Source of the DNA: Bombyx mori
Taxonomy: Eukaryota > Arthropoda > Insecta > Lepidoptera > Bombycidae
Length of the DNA stretch: 64,000 nt
Assembly: GCF_030269925.1 (NCBI RefSeq)
Contig: NC_085128.1
Coordinates: forward strand, 13,146,501 to 13,210,500
Reading direction: 5' to 3'
Of the stretch, positions 54,301 to 57,549 are shown in pieces. The notes under the pieces are model-generated. The model had not been told where the DNA came from. It did not search any database and saw only the letters and a list, made by a program, of their open reading frames with translations. Made by a program: the position numbers and the translations under genes. Each line of letters begins with the position of its first letter. Position 1 is the first letter of the stretch.

Positions 54301-55040
54301 CTATGACCTCCACCCATCTACGCAATAAAAAAATACTACAAAAAATGTATAGGATTGTATATCTAGTTATACGCACTTCAAATAGGTATGCTTTAATATA
54401 TTTAATATTACGCCCTTAGAGACCCCCGCGCCCGCCGCCTGGCGGAGCAGCAGGCGCGCAGCACGGCGCAGCCCATCCCGGAGCAGCTCTCCTTCAAGGA
54501 GAAGATGAAGATGTTCGCGCTCGAAGCCGGAGACGCCTCCACGCCCAAGGACAAGGTACACGCGCGCGTCCGTCGCTACTACGAGATTCCTTGTCAATTC
54601 TACTTTAAACCAGTTTGAAACTGATCTCAAAAAATTTTTTTTTTATTAATTGCTTATGTTGGTGAACGAGCGCACAACCCACCGAACCTGGTGTTAAGTG
54701 GTTACTGGAGCCCATAGACACCTACAACGTAAACGCGCCACCCACCTTGAGATATAAGTTCTAAGGTCTCAGTATAGTTACAACGGCTGCCCCACCCTTC
54801 AAACCGAAACGCGTTACTGCTTCACGGCAGAAATAGGCAGGGCGGTGGTACCTACCCGGGCGGACTCACAAGAGGTCCTATCACCAGTGGAAATCTGTTT
54901 AAATCAAATTATCTCACAGTAACTCCTAATTCTTGGGCAATAGTAAAATTTTTGTAATTTATAATCGTAACAAGAAAAACTTATTTCTGTCACAGGTCAA
55001 AATATCGCGCGCGCAACGGGACATAGACGCTGTACGTTGA
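14831..55040 (+). CDS. cno: canoe/afadin scaffold, 5'-partial, about 28 spliced coding exons
   Basis: Canoe/afadin links cadherin and nectin junctions to F-actin and binds Rap1/Ras through N-terminal RA domains. The window shows, in order, FHA (exons from 14831, 18182, 27051), a Ser/Asn-rich linker (27492), DIL (28028 to 32970), PDZ (34321 to 35577), a Pro/Gln/Ser-rich tail, a short charged helix and a C-terminus containing LSFKEKMKMFALE and ending at TGA 55038-55040. This domain order fits afadin/canoe only. The RA exons are not seen and should lie to the left. Without the 1,653-bp optional exon the chain gives about 1,495 residues; with it about 2,046, near the size I recall for the fly protein. 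Every junction keeps phase. Exon ends come from GT/AG consensus and phase, so single ends may be off; family identity is very secure. Confidence 0.95.
15955..16146 (+). mobile_element. Family-2 retroposon copy
   Basis: cccactgagtttctcgtcgg...gattctgcgaagcacggctc...gactagaataggtaggaaaaaa. Its 3' end has the ctagttcggtgaatctagaa variant also seen at 12850, so there are at least two 3' subtypes. A degenerate Bm1 piece lies just upstream (15880-15950). Confidence 0.72.
16434..16577 (-). mobile_element. Truncated Bm1 SINE
   Basis: tttattgcttagatgggtgg to gaggtctcagtatagttacg; 5' half missing. Confidence 0.8.
16990..17212 (+). mobile_element. Bm1 SINE body
   Basis: agggtgtcttgtgagcccgc to cgtccacccatatattcaat; moderately diverged. 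Confidence 0.8.
17889..18136 (-). mobile_element. Bm1 SINE body before the FHA core exon
   Basis: tttttattgcttagattggt to gagttcctatcaccggta, ending about 45 bp before the exon at 18182. Confidence 0.85.
18182..18349 (+). CDS. cno: canoe exon: FHA domain core
   Basis: 56 codons, phase 0 to phase 0, acceptor tatcgtag, donor cag|gtaaat. The peptide holds LQLYGPSIQSRHCVV and AQVFVNGQRI; GPSIQxRHC and FVNGxxI are the conserved FHA loop motifs as found in afadin. A minus-strand Bm1 SINE (17889-18136) ends only about 45 bp before the acceptor. Confidence 0.95.
19574..19951 (+). CDS. 125-codon frame inside the hAT element, function unknown
   Basis: ATG to TAA, starting MKIKISKKLSFMLLSGLGLA, with a hydrophobic segment (about residues 9-32) followed by a Lys/Asn/Ser-rich part with four scattered Cys. 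AT-rich composition makes long frames less likely by chance than in GC-rich DNA only to a small degree. It might be a transposase remnant, a captured fragment or noise. I do not recognise it. Confidence 0.25.
   Translation: MKIKISKKLSFMLLSGLGLATLFSVFSILYLNLKLQNIPKECRFQKFNTNTRNKLNYLDSTKNRKMCTLKIKHKKLLSIYKHLSKNCSSRSKRVKLNSTMQIGYTAFKLGSKIETSFLNCILLIR
20108..20271 (+). repeat. Two 82-bp tandem units inside the hAT element
   Basis: Units begin ttcacgaatcggtacgatat (20108) and ttcacgaaacggtacgatat (20190), about 93% alike by eye. They contain repeated TATCG words like those in the terminal repeats, so they may be subterminal transposase-binding repeats. Confidence 0.75.
20696..20868 (-). mobile_element. 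Truncated Bm1 SINE
   Basis: ttattgcttggttgggagga to ggctaccccgtcctccaaac, diverged. Confidence 0.75.
20915..21040 (-). mobile_element. Truncated Bm1 SINE, second of a neighbouring pair
   Basis: aagaggtggacgagctcacg to gagttctaagatcttcg. It lies about 50 bp after the previous copy in the same direction. Confidence 0.72.
21358..21742 (+). mobile_element. Family-2 retroposon, longest copy
   Basis: The right 200 bp is typical (cccactgagtttctcgccgg, gattctgcgaaacacggctc, ctcaaggctaagcataagaa plus A's). Upstream a 60-codon frame (21361-21540) ending RRRLRQRARRVN stop could be the end of a LINE ORF, which would make family 2 a LINE tail. Part of it (ggtgcttttaggtacctcag) recurs at 45905-45960. Confidence 0.65.
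22688..22858 (+). mobile_element. Degenerate Bm1 SINE body
   Basis: tccactggtagtagggaaac ... gcctatttctgttgctaaga ... cactcgttcacccatgtaaa, with an internal gap. Confidence 0.65.
23612..23840 (+). mobile_element. Bm1 SINE body
   Basis: caggacctcttgtgagtccg to gtccacgcatctacgaaata. Confidence 0.83.
23970..24165 (+). mobile_element. Degenerate Bm1 SINE body
   Basis: tggtggtaggtagggcgtca ... cagatggcccgtgaggtcgt; many changes. It abuts the Helitron at 24179. Confidence 0.65.
24179..24614 (+). mobile_element. Complete non-autonomous Helitron, 436-bp family copy 2
   Basis: TCTATACTAATATTATAAAG after A; ends gagcgggccgctag before T, with a GC-rich hairpin (acccgagcgg...gagcgggc). Same internal text as 9615-10050 and 46438-46860, including tgtcgcgaca and aacacattattatt. 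Confidence 0.85.
25305..25565 (-). mobile_element. Helitron-like fragment on the - strand
   Basis: The left end, read on the - strand, is gcgaagcgagggcgggtcgctag before T (hairpin plus CTAG). A second hairpin-plus-CTAG end (ccgcggctgaagccgcgggg...gctagt) lies inside at 25399-25432. The right part is a common lepidopteran stretch ending in a cagacaga run. The 5' end is not clear; possibly two fused copies. Confidence 0.55.
26186..26393 (-). mobile_element. Bm1 SINE body with small deletion
   Basis: tttttattgcttagatgggt to aaaggtcctaccaccagta, lacking the ctgcttcacggcagaaatag part. Confidence 0.82.
26742..26990 (-). mobile_element. Bm1 SINE body before the third FHA exon
   Basis: tttttattgcttagatgggt to gaggtcctaccaccggtaat. 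Ends about 60 bp before the exon at 27051. Confidence 0.86.
27051..27178 (+). CDS. cno: canoe exon: end of FHA domain
   Basis: Begins after tatgtcgcag with HGCLLKFGRVSTFRFVDP, the closing FHA strands (canoe has a very similar HGCxxKFGRxxxFRF). Phase 0 in, phase 2 out, donor gacag|gtaagac. The preceding intron is about 8.7 kb and carries most of the mobile elements between 18.4 and 27.0 kb. Confidence 0.95.
27492..27875 (+). CDS. cno: canoe exon: Asn/Ser/Asp-rich linker between FHA and DIL
   Basis: Acceptor cctacattag, donor aacag|gtaaaa, phase 2 to phase 2 (384 bp). It encodes a low-complexity linker beginning SPASPEPGGAMSQQPDALDN, with a PYNNNN run and a Ser/Gly-rich end. No domain is expected here; afadin also has a long flexible linker between FHA and DIL. 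The GC-rich codons differ from the AT-rich introns on both sides. Confidence 0.9.
28028..28189 (+). CDS. cno: canoe exon: start of DIL region
   Basis: Acceptor cgatgtgcag, donor gccag|gtacgaa, phase 2 to phase 2. The peptide includes QEAILPAVLEFPEAGQQQFL and PAFKLAPVYTLYLCAR, the conserved stretch just before the dilute domain of canoe/afadin. A small family-2 retroposon fragment starts about 26 bp after the donor. Confidence 0.93.
28214..28276 (+). mobile_element. Small family-2 fragment after a canoe donor
   Basis: ccggtggtagattctgcgaa...gttcgtgttagcaatatt matches the middle of family 2. It begins 25 bp after the donor at 28190. Confidence 0.6.
28688..28796 (+). CDS. cno: canoe exon: DIL domain, first helix block
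   Basis: Acceptor ctctgccag, donor acag|gtaaca. It encodes RYRASTHYRPELTPTERAHK followed by a helix ending HATVQ, matching the 'R(Y/F)RAS' region before the afadin DIL helices. Phase 2 in, phase 0 out. Confidence 0.93.
29330..29548 (-). mobile_element. Copy of the second tRNA-derived SINE, diverged
   Basis: aaacactcggacaaaaagca ... atgggaatcgaatttatgac ... caccaccaaatgagtcaa matches the 62765-62978 layout. A (taa)n run stands at its left end. Confidence 0.55.
29598..29700 (+). mobile_element. Tail fragment of the same LINE family
   Basis: tgggcgacggtaaccgctct...gcctgcaagggcaataaaaaa matches the last 100 bp of the LINE at 61580-61692. It ends about 27 bp before the canoe DIL exon at 29727. 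Confidence 0.7.
29727..29872 (+). CDS. cno: canoe exon: DIL domain, AFWMANASELLHFLKYD block
   Basis: The motif AFWMANASELLHFLKYDRH is a hallmark of DIL domains in afadin and myosin V. Acceptor tttccag, donor ttcag|gttagt; phase 0 in, phase 2 out. A LINE tail fragment lies about 30 bp upstream of the acceptor. Confidence 0.96.
30078..30326 (+). mobile_element. Bm1 SINE body
   Basis: tactggtagcagaatctctt to cacccatgtaagcaataaaa, in the DIL intron 29873-30579. Confidence 0.84.
30580..30793 (+). CDS. cno: canoe exon: DIL domain, central helices
   Basis: Acceptor cacgtgcag, donor aacaag|gtaaatg. The peptide contains an Ala-rich helix and then TIQLFSHLFHYINAVCFNK, which matches the DIL signature (QLFSxLFHxINxxxFN). 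Phase 2 in, phase 0 out. Confidence 0.96.
30913..31292 (+). mobile_element. Bm1 SINE carrying a 123-bp internal insertion
   Basis: Body is ordinary up to gatgtctatgggct (31100) and resumes at ctagtaaccacttaacacca (31232). Between lies foreign DNA 31101-31223 with tatgggct repeated on both sides. Confidence 0.82.
31351..31489 (+). CDS. cno: canoe exon: DIL domain, WAERQGLELAADCHLA block
   Basis: Acceptor tcggcccag. The peptide includes WAERQGLELAADCHLAR, close to the fly sequence WAEKQGLELAADCHLAR. The only donor that fits the next exon is gccg|gtctgt (phase 1), giving HQAA|RLIQ, which matches the family. GTCTGT is weak. A family-2 retroposon with 11-bp target duplications begins at intron position +18. 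Confidence 0.93.
31507..32136 (+). mobile_element. Family-2 retroposon with 11-bp target duplication, split by a full-length Bm1
   Basis: The flanks atacaatactc at 31496-31506 and 32137-32147 are identical. The left part (31507-31680) is family-2 sequence: cccattgagcttctc...atggtagattctgcgaag...ctcaaggctatca. The right part (32117-32136) is its end, gcagcataggtaga plus A's. Between them sits Bm1 31681-32116. The element starts 18 bp after the canoe donor at 31490. Confidence 0.8.
31681..32116 (+). mobile_element. Full-length Bm1 SINE
   Basis: 436 bp. The tRNA-derived head has gtcgtcgtggcctaacgg with A-box-like tggcctaacgggtaag and B box gttcgaatctc near 31740. It is followed by the common body (tggtggtaggacctcttgtg ... 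cacccatctaagcaataaaa). The + direction used here puts the poly(A) at the right. Inserted in a family-2 retroposon. Confidence 0.88.
32252..32493. mobile_element. 242-bp MITE flanked by TTAA (piggyBac-like)
   Basis: Arms with gtgtaggtcaccgatgtcct and cctacgtggcgcact occur inverted at the two ends; TTAA at 32248-32251 and 32494-32497. The left end starts CCCC(T), as piggyBac-type elements tend to. Confidence 0.72.
32783..32970 (+). CDS. cno: canoe exon: end of DIL domain
   Basis: Acceptor gtttggcag, phase 1 in, phase 0 out, donor gagag|gttact (weak but phase-correct). Peptide includes SACFKLNSAQVRALL and ADELCRADGRE; the fly counterpart has CFKLNSLQV and ADELARADGR. Very GC-rich. Confidence 0.95.
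32971..34137. other. cno: canoe intron, nothing recognised
   Basis: AT-rich with runs of tcatttcattt words near 33380-33450; no exon or clear repeat. Confidence 0.5.
34138..34290 (-). mobile_element. Truncated Bm1 with (CTC)n and C-run expansion
   Basis: acatctaccacgtaaatgtc to ctgctgcacggcagaaatag. The usual ggctgccccaccctt is replaced by eight CTC units and thirteen C's (about 34215-34250). It ends 30 bp before the PDZ-start exon. Confidence 0.78.
34321..34602 (+). CDS. cno: canoe exon: DIL-PDZ linker and first PDZ strands
   Basis: Phase 0 to phase 0, 94 codons, acceptor gattttgcag, donor gcaaag|gtactt. It has the post-DIL LLIPGDGFSAEVVRGVPPGL block, then a linker, and ends LHKNANGMGLSIVAAK. 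GMGL is the carboxylate-binding loop of the afadin-type PDZ, which binds the C-termini of nectins and related adhesion proteins. Confidence 0.96.
35227..35367 (+). CDS. cno: canoe exon: PDZ domain core
   Basis: 47 codons, acceptor tattttcag, donor gaaaag|gtaaaa. Peptide GIYIKSVVPGGAAAADGRLA then GDQLLSVDGQSLVGITQEK, a textbook PDZ core with the IKSVxPGGxAxxDGxLxxGDxLLxVDGxSL pattern seen in canoe. Confidence 0.97.
35457..35577 (+). CDS. cno: canoe exon: end of PDZ domain
   Basis: Acceptor tttctatag, phase 0 in, phase 1 out, donor ccag|gtacgc. Peptide AAEYLVRTGPTVTLEVAKQG closes the PDZ; the following ATLLHQP is also typical of canoe. The phase-1 end fits three possible acceptors (36477, 37428, 40028), so the region just after the PDZ is where isoforms could diverge. 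Confidence 0.96.
35578..37427. other. cno: Intron around the optional post-PDZ exons
   Basis: Apart from the 36477 exon, AT-rich. 36900-37060 is very rich in tata/aaata words. No Bm1 copy lies between 34.3 and 40.8 kb, which is unusual for this window. Confidence 0.5.
36477..36590 (+). CDS. cno: Probable optional canoe exon, phase 1-1, with GC donor or alternative stop
   Basis: After acceptor gtccgacag the frame fixed by the PDZ exon reads EDAEVQYECRARRNSGTFTN and then PHPALLKPASPLTELATAG with exon-like codon use. At 36591 the base pair is GC (gccaccgcag|gcaaac), so the 114-bp, phase-symmetric exon would need a GC-AG intron. If not spliced, the frame continues 12 codons to TGA at 36622-36624, with AATAAA near 36766, giving a short C-terminus. 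The coding nature is fairly secure; its 3' end is not. Confidence 0.65.
37428..39080 (+). CDS. Large optional exon (551 codons) in canoe, or 3' exon of an unknown nested gene
   Basis: Open for 1,653 bp in an AT-rich intron. The acceptor attacag at 37427 gives phase 1 in; GTAAGG at 39081 gives phase 1 out, so it can be included or skipped without changing the canoe frame. If unspliced it stops at TGA 39101-39103. The start reads GYCRRSCRDRCYLLKDESTE. It then has an acidic Ser/Asp/Glu-rich region with Pro runs (PPPRPIPVF, PPPVPDPP), a basic middle (KVKALTKHF), and repeated 'SSPNL/SCPDL' motifs near the end. No known domain, signal peptide or membrane segment is visible; most looks disordered. 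I do not recognise it. Exact phase match to canoe favours an isoform-specific insert; a separate gene sharing the strand remains possible. The pyrimidine tract before the acceptor is weak. Confidence 0.75.
39104..40027. other. Possible 3' UTR of the large exon, or intron
   Basis: No repeat recognised. AATAAA signals occur near 39641 and 39657. ccctgggtactgaaaagtgt and gcacaatgtact...tctcccttggtgcac suggest a diverged inverted repeat at 39440-39890. Confidence 0.35.
40028..40148 (+). CDS. cno: canoe exon: post-PDZ Ser/Arg motif
   Basis: Acceptor ggttgcgcag, phase 1 in, phase 2 out, donor cacag|gtacgcc. Peptide GGGALRRASERDLPARL; RRxSERDLPxR is a conserved stretch after the PDZ in insect canoe as I recall it. 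Highly GC-rich. Confidence 0.9.
40872..41088 (-). mobile_element. Bm1 SINE body with deletion
   Basis: gttttattgcttagataggt to gaggtccctaccaccagtaa. Ends about 55 bp before the canoe exon at 41141. Confidence 0.84.
41141..41293 (+). CDS. cno: canoe exon: Ser/Pro-rich tail
   Basis: Acceptor aatggaacag, donor gacag|gtatct, phase 2 to 2. Peptide SVTSPSVPSASPSVWPNKSR, then SSHNLSATSHHDGFYQNLPA. Low-complexity tail; the SxxNLS motif is a common phosphorylation-type context. A Bm1 SINE (41310-41513) begins about 17 bp after the donor. Confidence 0.87.
41310..41513 (-). mobile_element. Bm1 SINE with internal deletion
   Basis: The poly(T) end (ttttttattgcttagatgg) runs straight into the linker and head (cgcaaattataattttgcgg ... 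ccacgacgactta), so about 230 bp of body are missing. It begins 17 bp after a canoe donor. Confidence 0.75.
41537..41782 (-). mobile_element. Bm1 SINE body
   Basis: tttattgcttagatgggtgg to gaggacctaccaccagtatg. Ends about 55 bp before the exon at 41835. Confidence 0.86.
41835..41937 (+). CDS. cno: canoe exon: Ser-rich tail
   Basis: Acceptor actaaaacag, donor caccag|gtcggt, phase 2 in, phase 0 out. Peptide RWSSLRSSTGSNRPQSAHFS and AANPQEQAPDSPLHQ. The phase and codon use fit; the sequence is otherwise featureless. It starts about 50 bp after a minus-strand Bm1. Confidence 0.85.
42236..42587 (+). CDS. cno: canoe exon: coiled lead-in and polyglutamine/histidine tract
   Basis: Acceptor ctccaatag, donor cacg|gttagt, phase 0 in, phase 1 out. 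Begins ANHGSTMSIRAAKLAEMSEE, a helical segment, then about 80 residues of Gln with Leu/His/Ile interruptions (mixed CAA, CAG and CAT codons), then PSLPHHHPQMNNLHSH. Fly canoe also has Gln-rich tails. Mixed codons suggest an old, fairly stable tract rather than a pure CAG run. A Bm1 SINE begins about 25 bp after the donor. Confidence 0.9.
42613..42858 (+). mobile_element. Bm1 SINE body after the polyglutamine exon
   Basis: actggtggtaggacctctta to tttacccatctaagcaataa plus A's. Confidence 0.86.
43530..43644 (+). CDS. cno: canoe exon: Pro/Gln/His-rich tail
   Basis: Acceptor attaacag, donor agag|gtactc, phase 1 in, phase 2 out. Peptide GQPPLSPGSTQSLQFQQQPS then a Pro/His run. A TTAA-flanked MITE sits about 35 bp downstream. 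Confidence 0.87.
43680..43799. mobile_element. 120-bp MITE flanked by TTAA (piggyBac-like)
   Basis: The ends tcttttgactgtcatgtagg and its inverted counterpart are flanked by TTAA at 43676-43679 and 43800-43803. The inner arm tcaccggtgcc is perfect. Same family as 32252-32493. Confidence 0.75.
43925..44072 (+). mobile_element. Tail fragment of the same LINE family
   Basis: gtccttcttgaaacgaagct...ctacaaggacaataaaaat matches the LINE tail at 61545-61690. Lies in the intron before the canoe exon at 44158. Confidence 0.72.
44158..44227 (+). CDS. cno: canoe exon: YEWHPPGPPSP proline-rich tail
   Basis: Acceptor gctgttgcag, donor cacaa|gtacgt, phase 2 in, phase 0 out, 70 bp. Peptide YEWHPPGPPSPQRSQPPVAP with KPQ; PPxAPKP is an SH3-ligand type motif. 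Confidence 0.85.
44380..44640. repeat. Composite: Bm1 scrap and (AATTC)n-type LINE-tail-like repeat
   Basis: 44380-44445 resembles Bm1 (gtaccaccattctgcctgat). Then aattcaaattcaaattcaaa and aatcatttatttcaacttgg, a stretch common in lepidopteran LINE ends. Exact family not known. Confidence 0.45.
44962..45043 (+). CDS. cno: canoe exon: acidic Met/Gln-rich tail
   Basis: Acceptor tttttaccag, donor gaag|gtaaaa, phase 0 in, phase 1 out. Peptide NVRRPEMEMEEPSHQQPPQM. Small and supported by splice consensus and phase only. Confidence 0.8.
45438..45537 (+). CDS. cno: canoe exon: charged helical segment
   Basis: Acceptor ttatccccag, donor cgcag|gtacgc, phase 1 in, phase 2 out. Peptide SALYPASPWQREERERQAEV and RRAAARARR. 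Afadin has a long RREEER-type helical region at this place; this is the equivalent. Confidence 0.88.
45895..46020 (+). repeat. Fragment related to the 5' part of the long family-2 copy
   Basis: ggtgcttttaggtatctcaa and gatcgggaggatctgaaatg resemble 21420-21490, with an inverted pair gatccactaacggtgctt...caccattagtggatc forming a short hairpin. Identity uncertain. Confidence 0.4.
46258..46378 (+). CDS. cno: canoe exon: Ala/Gln/Arg-rich helix
   Basis: Acceptor cacaacag, donor gaccag|gtgcgc, phase 2 in, phase 0 out. Peptide DATIAHLVALGAARSAAQSQ then QLRALQLERDFELRATQHDQ, a coiled-coil-like helix. The intron after it (5.2 kb) holds a Helitron and the decayed transposase. Confidence 0.87.
46438..46860 (-). 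mobile_element. Non-autonomous Helitron, 436-bp family copy 3, 3'-truncated
   Basis: The 5' end TCTATACTAATATTATAAAG is at 46860 on the - strand. Homology to the copies at 9615 and 24179 runs down to about 46438, where the terminal hairpin and CTAG are missing. It starts 60 bp after a canoe donor. Confidence 0.75.
47322..47358 (-). repeat. Left 37-bp inverted repeat flanking the transposase gene
   Basis: Read on the - strand this begins tgtgggttacagcaggtttg and matches 51148-51184 on the + strand with one mismatch. The pair brackets the transposase pseudogene. It may be subterminal repeats of that transposon or two copies of another element. Confidence 0.6.
47974..48074 (+). other. 5' leader intron and GC-rich promoter area of the transposase gene
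   Basis: GC-rich DNA (47865-47940) precedes a donor aaaag|gtaagta at 47974; the intron ends tgatttcag directly before the transposase ATG at 48075. A leader intron abutting the start codon suggests a once active transposon gene and supports this ATG. Inferred from consensus only. Confidence 0.5.
48075..50228 (+). pseudogene. Decayed DDE-type transposase gene
   Basis: A coding frame starts at ATG 48075 (MSKRRLDWKESLKPDVAVGK), right after an intron acceptor, and stops at TAA 48249-48251. A second frame (about 48252-48792) continues with an acidic region. The first frame resumes near 48807, runs to TAG 49812-49814 and then goes on in the same frame to TGA 50226-50228. So one stretch is out of frame and one in-frame amber interrupts it. 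The core has CxxC (KCAICVN), SFDMQKVLNTPHG, LLYCDSCYGQNKN and GYTYMPVDSVHATIE: three spaced Asp/Glu motifs of an RNase-H-like DDE nuclease. I know this pattern from a large family of arthropod transposon proteins but cannot name the superfamily with certainty. Not functional as read. Confidence 0.8.
50299..50579. repeat. Foldback unit with 17-bp arms and a 60-bp tandem duplication
   Basis: gaagtgaaacttcttta (50299-50315) is repeated in inverted form at 50563-50579. Inside, cacattttt-c-ggttacgcg occurs twice, and a 60-bp unit is duplicated in tandem (gtattcatgt at 50391 and again at 50451). It lies just after the transposase frame and may be a MITE in its 3' region or part of its terminus. Confidence 0.6.
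51148..51184 (+). repeat. Right 37-bp inverted repeat flanking the transposase gene
   Basis: Reads tgtgggttatagcaggtttg... and pairs with 47322-47358. The similarity stops quickly outside both copies, so the true transposon ends are not defined. Confidence 0.6.
51289..51405 (-). mobile_element. Truncated Bm1 with a 70-base poly(T)
   Basis: 70 T's at 51289-51358, then attgcttagatgtgtggacg...ccacctggtgtg. Only about 45 bp of the body remain. Confidence 0.8.
51535..51699 (+). CDS. cno: canoe exon: Gly/Ser/Pro linker with PPKSILKTNTRTE
   Basis: Acceptor catgttccag, donor gagact|gtaagc, phase 0 to 0, 55 codons. Peptide includes EEGGTTEGGGDEDRSSPESC and PPKSILKTNTRTELTNEY. Clean splice sites and phase fit; no domain. 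Confidence 0.87.
51700..52241. other. cno: canoe intron, nothing recognised
   Basis: AT-rich, no repeat seen. Confidence 0.5.
52242..52441 (+). CDS. cno: canoe exon: Val/Ser/Pro-rich tail, donor uncertain
   Basis: Acceptor tgttttacag, phase 0 in. Peptide VTISEEVTSVGSVSAGVMSL, a Pro run and MAERTRHVDVAP. The next exon needs a phase-2 end; ct|gtgtgt at 52442 gives one and yields APL|SPSS. The donor is weak and two neighbouring GTs are in other phases. Read straight on, the frame reaches TGA at 52482-52484, a possible short alternative end. Confidence 0.8.
52695..52812 (-). mobile_element. Tail fragment of the same LINE family, - strand
   Basis: Reverse of cctttcttcaaacgaggctt... to ...cgaatgctcgtc in the 61545-61670 tail, lacking the last poly(A) part. 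Confidence 0.68.
52994..53126 (+). CDS. cno: canoe exon: RVSFEERG and Pro/Ser-rich tail
   Basis: Acceptor gcgtccgcag, donor ccggac|gtatgt, phase 2 in, phase 0 out. Peptide SPSSVARDKRVSFEERGCSP, then a Pro/Ser run and HEHEHREDPD. RVSF is also a PP1-docking (RVxF) pattern, noted only as a short motif. Confidence 0.86.
53392..53564. mobile_element. Foldback MITE copy 1
   Basis: Long inverted arms: tgtttagtgcgaatttttca...cgttctcgatagcgtaagag and the reverse tacgctatcgagaacgttca...ctcgcactaagcacac. Middle has gcaaacgtaggcaaacgatt. Confidence 0.78.
53869..53984 (+). CDS. cno: canoe exon: RFIEEAESML ... GVIGAQEVYR
   Basis: Acceptor tttacgtag, donor tacag|gtctct, phase 0 in, phase 2 out. The end, PGVIGAQEVYR, joins DPRxRR of the next exon; afadin/canoe C-termini carry the same GAQEVYRDPR sequence as I recall, so this is a strongly conserved point. 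Confidence 0.93.
54150..54338 (+). mobile_element. Bm1 SINE body, diverged
   Basis: gataggg(t)aggtaccacc ... cacccatctacgcaataaaa, in the intron before exon 54420. Confidence 0.8.
54420..54555 (+). CDS. cno: canoe exon: conserved C-terminal LSFKEKMKMFALE block
   Basis: Acceptor cgcccttag, donor gacaag|gtacac, phase 2 in, phase 0 out. Peptide DPRARRLAEQQARST, PIPEQLSFKEKMKMFALEAG and STPKDK. 'xFKEKxxxFxxE' is the conserved afadin C-terminal motif before the end of the protein. Confidence 0.96.
54635..54890 (-). mobile_element. Bm1 SINE body in the last canoe intron
   Basis: tttttattaattgcttatgt to gaggtcctatcaccagtgg. Confidence 0.85.
54996..55040 (+). CDS. cno: canoe last coding exon (KISRAQRDID...stop)
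   Basis: Acceptor tctgtcacag. Peptide VKISRAQRDIDAVR then TGA at 55038-55040. Fly canoe ends with a very similar KxSxAQRDIxA sequence. This fixes the 3' end of the coding region. Confidence 0.94.
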   Translation, partial: VKISRAQRDIDAVR

Positions 55041-56800
55041 TGACCCAGACACTACATACTACTTAATATATTGAACTATGTACCTAACAACCAACGCGCC
55101 AATACATCTCGTATGATCCAGTACCAGTATTAAGAAGCACTTACGATTTTTGATAGAGCACGATTCACAAGTCCCGTACATTGTAGGGATTTATTTTTAG
55201 AAAATTTAACATATTTTATGAGTAGACATGAGTTTAACTTATCGAATAAATATGTACCCAAGTATGCCTTGATTGAACCTCAGCACCAATTTACAAGTAA
55301 ATTAGAATAGACCCAATATATTTTATATTATGAAGACAATTTGATTGGATGTACACCGCGTCGCCTTAGCAGCTAGTGCAATGTTACGAGACATTTAAAA
55401 AGTATTGATTTTTTTTTATAAATTTGAATATTATATGATATAAAATTTTTATTATTGTTATTATTGAAGTAATTTCGTGGCACATCCGAATGGAATCAAT
55501 TATTTCGTGCAAAATTTTAAGTGCCATCGTAAATAGATTACGTGTTTCATTGTATTTGTTATATTAAGATTACCTTGGAGGACCAATATGGATAAAATAT
55601 AATCAGAAGGTGCCTTCGCCTTGACCTGAATAATAATCATTAATTTCGACACCATACTGTGACTTCTCATGGCTCTTTTCAGAAACTTCGTTACATTCCA
55701 AAGAATGCCTAATCTATTTTTCTAACATTCCCTTCTATCATGACCGAGTACTTCTTTGTGTAAGACACTAATAATTGTATTAATTTCTATATATACGATA
55801 CAATAATATCTTTGTAACAAAAAGCAATACGATACTGTGAAAGATATAATGTTGAATATAAATTACATAAATTACTTAATTATAATTAGCACTTTTTGTG
55901 CCAAACTTGTATGTATACTCTACGGTTATTAATTATTTAAGTAATTCGCTTGTAGTGATTACACAAATTATAATGTCACAACACTATTTCCTAGTATTAG
56001 TATCTCGATGAATCATGTGTTTGAATCAATGAATCACTTTATTTTGTCTGCCTTAGCAGGCAGCGTACTTAGGTTTTTTTTTTATTACGTCTACGGGACA
56101 ATACTTTTCAAATTATACAAGTTTTATTTACTTTGATGAGTAATACTAAAAAATGTACTGTAATTTTCGATGTTAAATTATAATAATAAAAAAATAAGTC
56201 AGGTTTAGCCAGCCGAGTATCATATTCCAAGTTAAATTTTATTAAAATGCACATCACTTTATCCTAATGTAATTATCTATTTAAAAAAAATATCAAACTC
56301 GATTTATTGAACACAAAAGGATCACAATGTTATCTTTTCAGCTAAAATTACAGATAATCTCTGTATACTTATAGCGTTAATTTTATAAATTGCATGCAAT
56401 AAACATTTCATTAGTCCGCAGCACCGATTAGATGTAAATAAATTCAATCATTTTTTATTAAGGTATTTTTACATGTGTTTTGTATATGTAAATTTTTTTA
56501 TTTAATATATCGAGAGTTTATAGACGACGGTAACGAGGCCTATTCGATATAGTTAGTCTAGTTTCTGGGAATTAATTATTAAAATGTTCTCAGTATTCAC
56601 CCAACGATAGTCAATTAGCAAAGATTGAGATTTATTTGTAGTACGGTGTGTTTTATTGAACAGCTAATTTGTACATAACTACACTGAGCGGCTCCTGTTC
56701 GTGTTAAGAAATAATGGGAATAGTGGTTATTGACACCAATTACTGTTAAATAATTTACTATTGTATTTTATCTTCCTTATAATAAAGTATCGGTAAACAT
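55041..56800 (+). other. cno: Probable canoe 3' UTR
   Basis: AT-rich, without long open frames or Bm1 copies, which contrasts with the repeat-filled introns. Possible poly(A) signals AATAAA occur near 55245, 56399 and 56782. Which is used cannot be told from sequence. Confidence 0.55.
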
Positions 56801-57549
56801 TTTCGATTTTTTATTTATACATATACCTATTCGATCTTTATTCCACTTGATGTATTAATTATATAGCTATTTTCTTTAAAAAAAGATATACATATCAATA
56901 TATGTTGTTGTGTAATGTTACCAAATGTTACCTTGGCAAAGACAACAGAGGCTGTTTGATATGTTGACACAGTGTTTATATGCGTGTATTTCAGTATTTT
57001 GAATTCAGAGAACCCGCTCGATTAAGCCGATCGCATTGTTTCAATTTTTAATACGCTTTTATTAGCTTCAGACGTATGTATGTTAGTATATAACGATATC
57101 TTTGAACATGATTTTGACCCCTTCAAAACGTCGGAATAACTCGAAATTTGGCATACTTAATATGGACTGATGACAATTAAATATTAAAAAAAAAATGAAA
57201 TTCAACTAAAAATTGAAAAATAAATAATAGTTCAAAAAAACTAAAAAAATACGCTTTTATAGAAAATCCAACTATAAAGTTAAAAATAAATTTTACATTA
57301 TTTAAATTTTGTACAATAATTTTTACTCTAGTTCTCCGGTTTATGGATATAAATGTTTGTGAAAATTCTAACAATGCGAAAATAAAAGTGATTCTAGTTA
57401 TCATTTAAGTAACTCCGACTTAGACGATATAGATTGTTCACGACGTTCTAAAGAGAATAAATAGGTAATGATATTGCCTATTTGGCAGAAATAAACCTAT
57501 AAAATATGTGCACGCAATTCGCTCGACCAGTATTATTACGTTTACTTCC